64,000 nt of DNA from Campylobacteraceae bacterium (lineage in GTDB: Bacteria; Campylobacterota; Campylobacteria; Campylobacterales; Sulfurovaceae). Each line of letters starts with the position of its first letter. Within the stretch, counting starts at the first letter, position 1. This document shows, in pieces, positions 56,208 through 64,000 of this stretch. The notes beneath the pieces were generated by a model that searched no databases, was not told where the DNA came from, and saw only the letters and a list, made by a program, of their open reading frames with translations. Where the stretch lies: contig JALVTE010000020.1 in the NCBI GenBank assembly GCA_027024155.1, forward strand, positions 62,001 through 126,000, in the 5' to 3' direction. A program made the position numbers and the translations under genes.

Positions 56208-57415
56208 GTAAAAAAATCCTTATAGTAACTGAGTACTTTTATCCAGAAGAGTTTAAAATTAACGAAATTGCTTTAGCGTGGCAAGAGAAGGGTTATAGTG
56301 TAGATATTTTAACGCAAAATCCTACATATCCGGCTGGTGTGATATTAAACAATTACAAAAATAGTTGGTACTCTAAAGAGAATTATGAAGGTTTAACCGT
56401 TTACAGGGTCAAGGCGGTTACTGGATATAAAGAGAGTCTATTTAAAAAGATTTTAAAATATTTTACGTTTATGACTCTTGGGAGTTTTGTAGCACTAAAA
56501 ATTGGTAAAAAGTATGATTATATTTTTGGATTTGATGTAGGAGCACTAACAGGTATGGTTCCGGCAGTTTTGATACAAAAATATTACCATAAACCAACAA
56601 CTTTGTGGATACAAGATATTTGGCCAGATAGTGTTTATGCATATGGCTTTAAAAAGAGAAAATTTTTAGAGTATACATTAGATAAATTTGTAAAATTTGT
56701 ATATAAAAATAGCACAAACTTAGCTGTCTCAGCAAAAGGATTTATAAAAAGAATAGAGCCATATATAGAGGGTGAAAAACCTATAGAGTACTTTCCAAAT
56801 TGGGCAGATGAGTTAAATGATAATTTAGAAGCTTTTGAATTTTCTAAAGAGAAAAGAGTACACCTTAGCTTTGCTGGAAATATTGGTAAGGTGCAAAATT
56901 TAGAGAATGTTATTAACGCATATGGCAACTTGCCACAAGAGTATATTAATAAATCGCAATTAAATATTATAGGAGATGGTTCCGAATTAGAGACTTTAAA
57001 AAGTATTGTAAAAAAAAGTGAATATAAAAATATAGTATTTTGGGGTAGAAAACCTAGAGCCGAAATGTCAAAATATTTTAAAGCAAGCGATTTTTTAATT
57101 GTATCTTTAGTAGATAAACCAATATTCTCATTAACAGTACCTGCTAAAATACAGACATATATTGCTGCTAAAAAACCTATATTGGCTATTTTAAATGGTG
57201 ATGTGGCAGATATTATTAAAGAGAATAATTTAGGATATTGTGCCCAGCCAAACAGTATTGATGAGATAAAAGATATATTTAAAAAAGCTATAGATACTAA
57301 AGAAGCAGACGTAGAAAATTTTACTAAAAATTGTGAACAATTAACTAAAACTGTTTTTTCCAAAAAACATATTATAGATAATATGCTAAGTCTACTAATA
57401 GGAGAGAAGAGATGA
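56204..57415 (+). CDS. wbuB: L-FucNAc glycosyltransferase WbuB-like (GT4)
   Basis: This 403-residue GT-B enzyme has ILIVTEYFYPEEFKINEIA, the sequence typical of WbuB and WcaI-like transferases, TLWIQDIWPDSVYAYG and SFAGNIGKVQNLENVINAY. In E. coli O26, WbuB adds L-FucNAc, in keeping with the capEFG genes just upstream. I prefer the TTG at 56204, which has GGAGAGAG upstream, over the TTG at 56192. Confidence 0.88.
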   Translation: MSKKILIVTEYFYPEEFKINEIALAWQEKGYSVDILTQNPTYPAGVILNNYKNSWYSKENYEGLTVYRVKAVTGYKESLFKKILKYFTFMTLGSFVALKIGKKYDYIFGFDVGALTGMVPAVLIQKYYHKPTTLWIQDIWPDSVYAYGFKKRKFLEYTLDKFVKFVYKNSTNLAVSAKGFIKRIEPYIEGEKPIEYFPNWADELNDNLEAFEFSKEKRVHLSFAGNIGKVQNLENVINAYGNLPQEYINKSQLNIIGDGSELETLKSIVKKSEYKNIVFWGRKPRAEMSKYFKASDFLIVSLVDKPIFSLTVPAKIQTYIAAKKPILAILNGDVADIIKENNLGYCAQPNSIDEIKDIFKKAIDTKEADVENFTKNCEQLTKTVFSKKHIIDNMLSLLIGEKR

Positions 57416-59301
57416 TTGCCTCATTAGCACTATTACCTATATTTGGATTTGCATTAATCTTTAACATATATTTTAAGAGAAAAGTTTCTGTTTCAATATT
57501 CTTTTCAATTACATTTATAATTACAACTCTATTTATATTTGGAATGCTTAATATATTAAAAATAGGAACTTATTTACTATTTTATGGTGGTATTACTCTT
57601 TTATTGTTTATCTCTATTGCTTATAAAGATAAATTTCTAAAGGTTATTAAATCTGTTCCTTTTGTTATTTTTACTACTACTAGCATTATATATCTGTATT
57701 TTATGAAAGATGCCCAACTCTTCTTTTGGGATGAGTTTTCTCATTGGGGTGCTTTTATAAAAGAGATGTACTATTTTCACCATTTTTATGATAGCAGTAG
57801 TGTTGCAGCACATTTAAACTATCCACCAGGTATCTCTATTTGGGACTATTTTTTAGTAATGCCTACCGGATATAGAGAAGGCACTTTATATTTTGCCTAT
57901 TTTTTAATACTATTTAGCTCTACCCTTATGATGTATGAGAAATTAACTTTTAAACAAATTCACTGGATAGTTTTAATATTTTTTATGCAAATGGTGATTT
58001 TTGCAAGTTTTGGGCATTGGTTCTCTAGTCTATATGTAGATCATATTGTGGGAGCGATGTTTGCAGGTTTAATTTTAACTTTTTGGGCAGATAATTTTAA
58101 AGGTAAAGAGTTAGCTCTTTTTATTTTTCCATTAATCTCTATTGTTTTAATAAAAGAGATAGGTCTCTATTTTGGATTGGCATCTTTGGGTTTTTTCTTA
58201 ATTACATCTGTTTTAAGAGATAAATTGAATTTAAAAGAACCTTTTTTAACTATTATTAAAAAAGAGGGCAAGCGTATTGCTGTATTGTCTATTTTAGCAT
58301 TGGCTATGGTACTTGCTTTAAAATCTTGGGGTATGAGACAAGAGTCGGTTGGTGTTCATAAAGAGGGGCAGAGTATTGCGGGTGTTGTAAGTGCTCTTTT
58401 AAGTGATAAGAAAGTTTTATCAGATAAAACCGAAGCAGAAGTTAAGAAAAGATTTTGGAAAGTAGTGGAGTCTCAGCAAGTACATCAAGAGAAGAGTTCA
58501 TTAAACTACAATGAATTTAGTTACTCTATAATGCCGAGATATAAAAAAAGTATAAAATTAACTACACTTGGAGCCTTTGCATTTTTTATACTTATTTGTG
58601 CAGTTGCATATTTTGTAACATATCGTAGAGAGAAAAAGATTGAAATAGTAGTTTTGGGGACTTACTCTCTGCTTATATCAATTATTTATCTTTTTATTTT
58701 ATATCTTAGCTATATGGTTGCTTTTGGTAATGATGCTTTACGGATACCTTCGTATGTAAGATATATTAATATGGCTATTATGCCTTTAATGTTTATAGGG
58801 CTCTCATTCTTTCTACCTATCTTTCAAGGAGATAATAATAAAAATAGTAGAGATATTAAACTTTTTGTCTATATGGCAATATTGGTAGCAACTTTAACTA
58901 TTATTGCAAGACCATATTTTAAGCCTCTCTATTCACAATTAGGTAATAGGTTTAAAATACAATCTGATATGATGGCAAGAAGTGTACTAAAATATGTTCC
59001 TAAAAAATCTAAAATTTTCGTACTATTTCCTATTAGAAATAATGGTAGTTTGAATATTATTTTAAAATACTCTTTAATTCCGGCAAGAGCTACTGTAAGT
59101 TCTTATAATTTTGCAAAAAAGAGTTCGCAAGAGATGATAAATACTTATAAGAATTACGACTATATTTGGTTTGCTGTATTAAATAGAGATATTGTGCAGA
59201 AAAATAGAATGATTTTAAAACAGAAAAATAGTAAACAGATTTATGTTTTATATAAAGTAGAAGTAGATAGTGGCAAAATTAACTTTAAACCTATAGAGTA
59301 G
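57412..59301 (+). CDS. Large polytopic membrane protein, putative GT-C glycosyltransferase
   Basis: This 629-residue protein has about 12-13 helices. The first large loop has LFFWDEFSHWGAFIKEMYYF and LNYPPGISIWDYF, the D-E and following pattern of GT-C enzymes using polyprenyl-phosphate sugars. The C-terminal part is soluble. It is followed by gtrA and a gtrB-like gene, so it may be the acceptor-specific third component of a Gtr system. It could alternatively be the missing O-antigen polymerase. No close relative is known to me. Confidence 0.7.
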   Translation: MIASLALLPIFGFALIFNIYFKRKVSVSIFFSITFIITTLFIFGMLNILKIGTYLLFYGGITLLLFISIAYKDKFLKVIKSVPFVIFTTTSIIYLYFMKDAQLFFWDEFSHWGAFIKEMYYFHHFYDSSSVAAHLNYPPGISIWDYFLVMPTGYREGTLYFAYFLILFSSTLMMYEKLTFKQIHWIVLIFFMQMVIFASFGHWFSSLYVDHIVGAMFAGLILTFWADNFKGKELALFIFPLISIVLIKEIGLYFGLASLGFFLITSVLRDKLNLKEPFLTIIKKEGKRIAVLSILALAMVLALKSWGMRQESVGVHKEGQSIAGVVSALLSDKKVLSDKTEAEVKKRFWKVVESQQVHQEKSSLNYNEFSYSIMPRYKKSIKLTTLGAFAFFILICAVAYFVTYRREKKIEIVVLGTYSLLISIIYLFILYLSYMVAFGNDALRIPSYVRYINMAIMPLMFIGLSFFLPIFQGDNNKNSRDIKLFVYMAILVATLTIIARPYFKPLYSQLGNRFKIQSDMMARSVLKYVPKKSKIFVLFPIRNNGSLNIILKYSLIPARATVSSYNFAKKSSQEMINTYKNYDYIWFAVLNRDIVQKNRMILKQKNSKQIYVLYKVEVDSGKINFKPIE

Positions 59302-59305
59302 ATTT

Positions 59306-59665
59306 ATGATTCGTAAGCAAATAGTAAAGTTTATTATTACAGGCGTTATAAATACTATATTTTACTTTATACTTTATAGTTTTTTTATCTATATGGGTAT
59401 AAATTATAAATTAGCAGTCTTTTTTGCTACTGTAATAGGTGTCTTTTTTAGTTTTGTTATGTTTGGTAAGTTTGTATTTGATAATAATGAGAAGAGAGCT
59501 TTAGGTAAATTTATACTTATATATGCTATTTTATACATATTTAATATACTTTTTATCAGTTTTTTTGAATCTTTATTGCATAATTACTACATTTCTGGTT
59601 TGATAGCAACTGTACTTTGTGCAATACTATCTTTTATATTAAATAAATTTTATGTATTTAAGTGA
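59306..59665 (+). CDS. GtrA-like flippase
   Basis: This 119-residue protein has four hydrophobic helices in the GtrA arrangement, with IVKFIITGVINTIFYFILY and a final LIATVLCAILSFILNKFYVF. It is proposed to flip undecaprenyl-phosphate-glucose or similar. It is four bases after the GT-C gene. Confidence 0.88.
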   Translation: MIRKQIVKFIITGVINTIFYFILYSFFIYMGINYKLAVFFATVIGVFFSFVMFGKFVFDNNEKRALGKFILIYAILYIFNILFISFFESLLHNYYISGLIATVLCAILSFILNKFYVFK

Positions 59666-59690
59666 AGTTATTAAAAATAGGAGAGTAAAA

Positions 59691-60629
59691 TTGGATATTG
59701 CAGTATTAATACCATGTTATAATGAAGAATTAACTATAGCAAAAGTTATAAATGACTTTAAAGCTGAGTTGCCAGAAGCAAAAATATATGTTTATGATAA
59801 CAACTCTAGTGATAATACATCTAAAATCGCATTAGAAAATGGTGCTATTGTGAGAAAAGAGTATAGGCAAGGTAAGGGTAATGTTGTTAGAAGTATGTTT
59901 AGAGATATAGATGCAGATATATATATTATGATAGATGGTGACGATACATACCCAGCCACTTTTGTGCATAATCTTATAAAACCTATTTTAGATAATGAAG
60001 CAGATATTGTTATTGGTGATAGACATAGTAATGGCACTTATAGAGAAGAGAATACAAGAGCTATGCATAATTTTGGCAATAACTTAGTAAAAAAACTTAT
60101 TAACAGTATGTTTAAAGCCAACTTGAAAGATATAATGACAGGATATAGAGTATTTAATAAAAAATTTGTTAAAAATATGCCGATAAACAGTAGTGGGTTC
60201 GAGATAGAAACTGAGATGACACTACATACTTTAGATAAAAAGTTTAGAATAAAAGAGATACCTATAGAGTATAGAGATAGACCAGAAGGAAGTTTTTCTA
60301 AATTAAATACTTATAGTGATGGCATAAAGGTACTTAAAACCATACTATGGGTTTTTAAAGATTATAGACCTTTAGCATTTTTTACTATTTTAGCTACAAT
60401 ATTGTTTATTTTCGGGCTTGCTGTTGGAACTCCTGTTTTAATAGAGTTTTATAAAACTTCATACATTAGTAAATTGCCATCAGCTGTATTATCGGTTGGC
60501 TTTATGATATTATCAGTTTTATCACTCTTTAGTGGTTTTATATTGGATACAATAGTAAAACAGCATCGTGAAGATTATGAATTATCTCTTACGAGATGGA
60601 TAGAGCAAGAAAGAGTAAATAGAAGATGA
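59691..60629 (+). CDS. GtrB-like GT2 polyprenyl-phosphate glycosyltransferase
   Basis: This 312-residue protein has IAVLIPCYNEELTIAKVI, YVYDNNSSDNTSKIA, YIMIDGDDTYPATF (D-x-D) and two C-terminal helices (about 230-255 and 265-290). It puts a sugar on undecaprenyl phosphate. I prefer the TTG at 59691 with AGGAGAG upstream; an ATG at 59652 lies inside gtrA and gives an N-terminus unlike the family. Confidence 0.87.
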   Translation: MDIAVLIPCYNEELTIAKVINDFKAELPEAKIYVYDNNSSDNTSKIALENGAIVRKEYRQGKGNVVRSMFRDIDADIYIMIDGDDTYPATFVHNLIKPILDNEADIVIGDRHSNGTYREENTRAMHNFGNNLVKKLINSMFKANLKDIMTGYRVFNKKFVKNMPINSSGFEIETEMTLHTLDKKFRIKEIPIEYRDRPEGSFSKLNTYSDGIKVLKTILWVFKDYRPLAFFTILATILFIFGLAVGTPVLIEFYKTSYISKLPSAVLSVGFMILSVLSLFSGFILDTIVKQHREDYELSLTRWIEQERVNRR

Positions 60630-61495
60630 AAAAAATAGTATTAACAGGTGCTAATGGATTTGTGGGTAGTTATTTTAAGAATAAGTATGCTTATAAATAT
60701 AATATAGAAACTTTCTCTTTTTTAAGAGATAATTTTGAAAGCCTTAATTTAAATGGTGTAGATATAGTGCTTCATCTTTCTGCTTTGGTGCACCAAATGA
60801 GTGGAGCGGATGAAGATGAGTACAGTAGAGTAAATGTAGAGCAGACTCTAAATTTGGCAAAAAAGGCTAAAGAGAGTGGAGTAGGGCAATTTATTTTTAT
60901 GAGTAGTGTTAAAGTGTATGGCGAAGAGAGTAGTGAACCTTATAGCGAAGATACACCATGTAAGCCAGAAGATGGATATGGAAAGAGTAAATTAAAAGCT
61001 GAAGAGGAGTTACAAAAACTCGAAAGCGAAACATTTAAAGTAGCTATTGTTAGAACTCCTATAGTTTACGGAGAGGGTGTTAAAGCGAATATAAAAAATT
61101 TAGTTAATTTAATAAGAAAAGTTCCTATTTTACCATTTGGCAGTATTGAAAATAGAAGAAGTATGATTTATATAGGAAACTTAAACTTTTTTATAGATAG
61201 AATAATAGAGAAAAAAGAGAGTGGAGTTTTTCTCGTTTCTGATGAGAGAGCACTCTCTACTAGCGAATTAATAGAGCTTATAAGTCAGGCATTAGATAAA
61301 AAAGTATATTTAATAAAGGTGCCATTTTTTGAGAGTTTGTTGAGGTTGGCAAAGCCATCGTTTCATAAAAGATTATTTGAGAGTTTAGAGGTTAGTAACA
61401 AAAAGACAATATCTAAATTGTTAGAAAATGGTGAAAAAGGTTTACCTTATAGTGTTGAAGATGGAATTAAATTTATGATTAAAGGTGAAGAGTAA
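60626..61495 (+). CDS. SDR-family UDP-sugar 4-reductase/epimerase (WbpV/WreQ-like)
   Basis: This 289-residue SDR has KIVLTGANGFVGSYFKN, LHLSALVHQMSG, FMSSVKVYGEESSEP and YGKSKLKAEEELQKL (Tyr-x3-Lys). The LSALVHQM phrase is typical of the WbpV group, which reduces UDP-4-keto-6-deoxy-GlcNAc to UDP-D-QuiNAc or D-FucNAc. The keto substrate would come from the WbpM-like protein at 62541. Confidence 0.85.
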   Translation: MKKIVLTGANGFVGSYFKNKYAYKYNIETFSFLRDNFESLNLNGVDIVLHLSALVHQMSGADEDEYSRVNVEQTLNLAKKAKESGVGQFIFMSSVKVYGEESSEPYSEDTPCKPEDGYGKSKLKAEEELQKLESETFKVAIVRTPIVYGEGVKANIKNLVNLIRKVPILPFGSIENRRSMIYIGNLNFFIDRIIEKKESGVFLVSDERALSTSELIELISQALDKKVYLIKVPFFESLLRLAKPSFHKRLFESLEVSNKKTISKLLENGEKGLPYSVEDGIKFMIKGEE

Positions 61496-62457
61496 TGTTT
61501 TATATAGCTATAGCTATCTTCTCTTTTGTTTTAACTTACATAATAAAAGAGCACTCTATAAAAAACTCTTTAGTTGCAGAGGTAAACGAGAGAAGTTCTC
61601 ATACTGTGCCTACTCCACATGGTGGGGGCATTGCTATAGCGATATCTTGGTTTATTGGTTTAACATATCTTTTTTATACAAATAGAGTAGAGAGTTCATT
61701 GTATTATGCTTTAATGGTTGGTATTATTATTTCGATTGTAAGTTATTTAGACGATTTATATGAGCTTTCTGCAAAAGTTAGGCTTGTAGCTCAAAGTGTA
61801 GTGGCTATCGGTGGTTTAGTAGCTTTAGGCGGTTTGCATAGTATAAATTTTGGATTCTTTAGTATTGAAAATCAGATAGTTACAAATGTTTTTGCCTTTT
61901 TAGGTATTGTTTGGTTTATAAATCTTTATAACTTTTTAGATGGTATAGATGGATATGCCGGAAGTGAAGCTATCTTTTTAGGAATTGCAGGGTATATACT
62001 TTTTGGTGGTTTGCACTTTTTAGTTTTAATTGCTTCTGTATTGGGTTTTTTGGTTTGGAATTGGGATAAGGCAAAGATATTTATGGGAGATGTAGGAAGT
62101 ACATTTCTTGGCTACAATATTGCCATATTTACTATATATTACGCAAATCAAAATCCTAAAAATCTCTGGATATGGGTAATTTTGTTTGCTCTATTTTGGT
62201 TTGATGCAACTTTAACACTCTTTAGACGCTATCGAAATGGTGAAAAGTTATCTCAAGCACATAGGAAGCACGCCTATCAGAGACTTGTGCAGGCGGGTTG
62301 GTCTCACCAAAGGGTTGTTTTATTCTCTATTGTTATAAATATTTTACTTGCTTGTTTAATTTATTATGCAAAACCAATGTGGCTCTCTTTTTTGGCATCT
62401 TTTTGCATATTGTATGCTCTTGTTAGATTTATAGACTATAAAAAGAGTTTTTATTAA
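61495..62457 (+). CDS. Undecaprenyl-phosphate sugar-1-phosphate transferase (WbpL/WecA-like)
   Basis: This 320-residue, ten-helix protein of the MraY/WecA superfamily has SSHTVPTPHGGGIAIAISW, VSYLDDLYELSAKVRL (D-D), NLYNFLDGIDGYAGSEA (the D-x-x-D nucleotide site), FMGDVGSTFLGYNIA and HRKHAYQRLVQAGWSHQ. It starts O-unit assembly by moving QuiNAc- or FucNAc-1-phosphate to undecaprenyl phosphate. The start overlaps the SDR stop as TAATG. Confidence 0.93.
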   Translation: MFYIAIAIFSFVLTYIIKEHSIKNSLVAEVNERSSHTVPTPHGGGIAIAISWFIGLTYLFYTNRVESSLYYALMVGIIISIVSYLDDLYELSAKVRLVAQSVVAIGGLVALGGLHSINFGFFSIENQIVTNVFAFLGIVWFINLYNFLDGIDGYAGSEAIFLGIAGYILFGGLHFLVLIASVLGFLVWNWDKAKIFMGDVGSTFLGYNIAIFTIYYANQNPKNLWIWVILFALFWFDATLTLFRRYRNGEKLSQAHRKHAYQRLVQAGWSHQRVVLFSIVINILLACLIYYAKPMWLSFLASFCILYALVRFIDYKKSFY

Positions 62458-62540
62458 AATTTGTCAAAAATATGGCATTTTATTATGAATATATAGATAA
62501 AATAAATTTTAAAACAGATAGATAAGGCTAATAATAAAGA

Positions 62541-64000
62541 ATGACACTATTAAATAGATATAGAGTATGGTTTAACTTTTTAATTATAATAATACTTAGC
62601 CTATTTACTTTTTGGTGGACTTTTTTTATATTTCATAGAACCTTTAACTGGGAAGTAACTTTAACAGTAATTGTTGTTAGGCTAGCAGCATCTGTATTTC
62701 TTTTTAAAGATTATTCTCTATCCTGGAGCAAAGCGACTCAGCGAACATTTATTATTAAAAGTTTTGTATATATTATTGCATTTTTAATATATATGCCACT
62801 ATTTTATACTAAAGTAGAAGCATATTTACTGCTTTCAGAGCTATTTACTTATCTATTTATGATAAACTTTTTAATGTATGCATACTACTTCTATGTGCAT
62901 AAAAATTCTGCTAATAAAACTAAAGAGATAGTAATTTATGGGGCTGGAATGGCTGGGCTTAAATTAGAAGAGGAGTTTAGAAATAGCGAATATAAAGTTA
63001 AATATTTTATAGATGATAAAAAAGAGTTGCAAGGTAGAAGTATAGATGCTATTAATATACTCTCTATAGAAAATTTTAAAAAGAGAGTAGAAGATAATAG
63101 ATTAGACCTTTTACTTATCGCTTTGCCATCTGTTCAAAAAGAGAGAGTTAAAGAGGTATATTATGAGTTAAAAGATTACTTTTTAGATATTAAGATATTA
63201 CCATCTTTAAAAGAGCAACTCTACAATACCCCAAATTATCAAAATTTACTACAAGATGTATCGGTCGAAGATTTGTTAGCAAGAGAACCTAAAGATTTAG
63301 ATACAAAACAGATTGCTAAGTTTATAAAAGATAAAACTCTATTAATTACAGGTGCCGGTGGAAGTATTGGTAGTGAATTGGCACGTCAATGTATTAAATT
63401 TGGAGCAAAAAAATTAATTTTACTCGATAATAGTGAATATAATCTATATAAAATAGAGCAAGAGTTGCAAAAATATAATATTGTACCAGTAATGCAAGAT
63501 ATTGCTAAAAAGAATTTACTAGAAAAAACATTTAAAGAGTATAGTATTGATATTGTTTTACACGCAGCAGCATATAAACATGTACCTTTGGTCGAAGAGA
63601 ATATAGAAGAGGCAATTATTAACAATATTTTAGGTACTAAAAATGTTATAGATTTAGCTATTGAAAATAGGGTTAAAAAGTTTGTACTTATCTCTACAGA
63701 CAAAGCAGTACGCCCAACTAATGTAATGGGTACAACTAAAAGAGTTTGTGAACTATATGCACAAAATGTAGAACCGCAAGAGACAGAGATTGTTGGAGTT
63801 AGATTTGGTAATGTGCTTGGAAGTAGTGGTTCTGTAATTCCAAAATTTAAAGAGCAAATTCAAGCAGGTGGACCAGTAACTGTAACACACCCTGATATTA
63901 CAAGATACTTTATGCTGATTCCAGAAGCTTGCCAATTAGTACTACAAGCGGCATCTATTGGAAAAGGTGGAGAGATTTTTGTACTAGATATGGGAGAGCC
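62541..64000 (+). CDS. WbpM/FlaA1-type UDP-GlcNAc 4,6-dehydratase, C-terminus cut by the window edge
   Basis: The frame is open from ATG 62541 to the edge, 486 residues. The N-terminal third has four hydrophobic helices (about 12-30, 43-55, 73-91, 96-115), then a Rossmann domain (EIVIYGAGMAGLKLEEEF) and the catalytic SDR domain with LLITGAGGSIGSELARQ, HAAAYKHVPLVEEN, ISTDKAVRPTNVMGTTKR and RFGNVLGSSGSVIPKF. This is the WbpM/CapD/PglF architecture (usually 600-665 residues). It supplies UDP-4-keto-6-deoxy-GlcNAc to the WbpV-like reductase. Confidence 0.93.
   Translation, partial: MTLLNRYRVWFNFLIIIILSLFTFWWTFFIFHRTFNWEVTLTVIVVRLAASVFLFKDYSLSWSKATQRTFIIKSFVYIIAFLIYMPLFYTKVEAYLLLSELFTYLFMINFLMYAYYFYVHKNSANKTKEIVIYGAGMAGLKLEEEFRNSEYKVKYFIDDKKELQGRSIDAINILSIENFKKRVEDNRLDLLLIALPSVQKERVKEVYYELKDYFLDIKILPSLKEQLYNTPNYQNLLQDVSVEDLLAREPKDLDTKQIAKFIKDKTLLITGAGGSIGSELARQCIKFGAKKLILLDNSEYNLYKIEQELQKYNIVPVMQDIAKKNLLEKTFKEYSIDIVLHAAAYKHVPLVEENIEEAIINNILGTKNVIDLAIENRVKKFVLISTDKAVRPTNVMGTTKRVCELYAQNVEPQETEIVGVRFGNVLGSSGSVIPKFKEQIQAGGPVTVTHPDITRYFMLIPEACQLVLQAASIGKGGEIFVLDMGE

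Noticed and set aside
56635..57363. 242-codon open frame opposite wbuB
   Set aside because: Antisense to a clear GT4 gene. Long antisense frames are expected from AT-rich codon bias; no motif supports it.

Overview
The window reads as a chromosomal segment of a free-living member of the Campylobacterota (former Epsilonproteobacteria). Support comes from the low-GC, densely packed coding, the glmM-lspA pair next to divergent rpsT and prfA, a MutS7-type MutS, a periplasmic ATP-dependent DNA ligase, an unusual NO-reductase-like heme-copper oxidase, and Campylobacter-style promoters with good TATAAT boxes but poor -35 elements. I cannot fix the genus. No rRNA, tRNA, CRISPR array or insertion sequence with a transposase was seen.

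Layout. 1-5200 is an envelope lipid-remodelling locus: a PagL-like lipid A deacylase (cut by the left edge), two PAP2 phosphatases, an ArnT-like glycosyltransferase, a dolichol-phosphate-mannose-synthase-like GT2 and a YbhN-type membrane protein. 5216-7619 holds small housekeeping or unknown genes (MazG-like, two GNAT acetyltransferases, a HExxH membrane protein) and a 166-bp palindromic MITE-like element that supplies the last codons of one GNAT gene. 7673-9746 is a type II restriction-modification pair. 9754-15483 carries a MutS7 with a C-terminal HNH domain and the TrkH/TrkA potassium system. 15531-17125 holds a racemase and an EamA transporter.

17213-28716 looks like one co-regulated export and redox regulon in four transcription units: tolC-DUF4405, response regulator-kinase, cytochrome c-FmdE-DUF2141-MFP-RND, and DUF2202-CDF. 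A near-identical box (CTTAACA, five bases, then TTAAC or a variant) sits at the -35 position of all four units. This is my best candidate for an undescribed system. 28850-33193 has an MsrA-thioredoxin-MsrB fusion, an internally deleted patB pseudogene and a block of poorly known small membrane proteins, including an unlisted 30-residue one. 33352-35621 encodes a two-subunit NOR-like oxidase in which Asp replaces a metal-ligand His and both CuA cysteines are Ser. 35813-40888 returns to core genes (prfA, rpsT, glmM, lspA), with REP-like repeats before prfA.

40966 to the right edge is a large surface-polysaccharide (O-antigen or capsule) cluster, all on the plus strand. It contains WbpA/B/D/E-type genes for UDP-GlcNAc(3NAc)A, rfbAB, a Wzx flippase, four glycosyltransferases in a strikingly AT-rich stretch, capEFG plus wbuB for L-FucNAc synthesis and transfer, a GT-C/GtrA/GtrB triad, and a WbpV/WbpL/WbpM initiation set, the last cut by the window end. 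No convincing wzy, wzz, rfbC or rfbD is present here.
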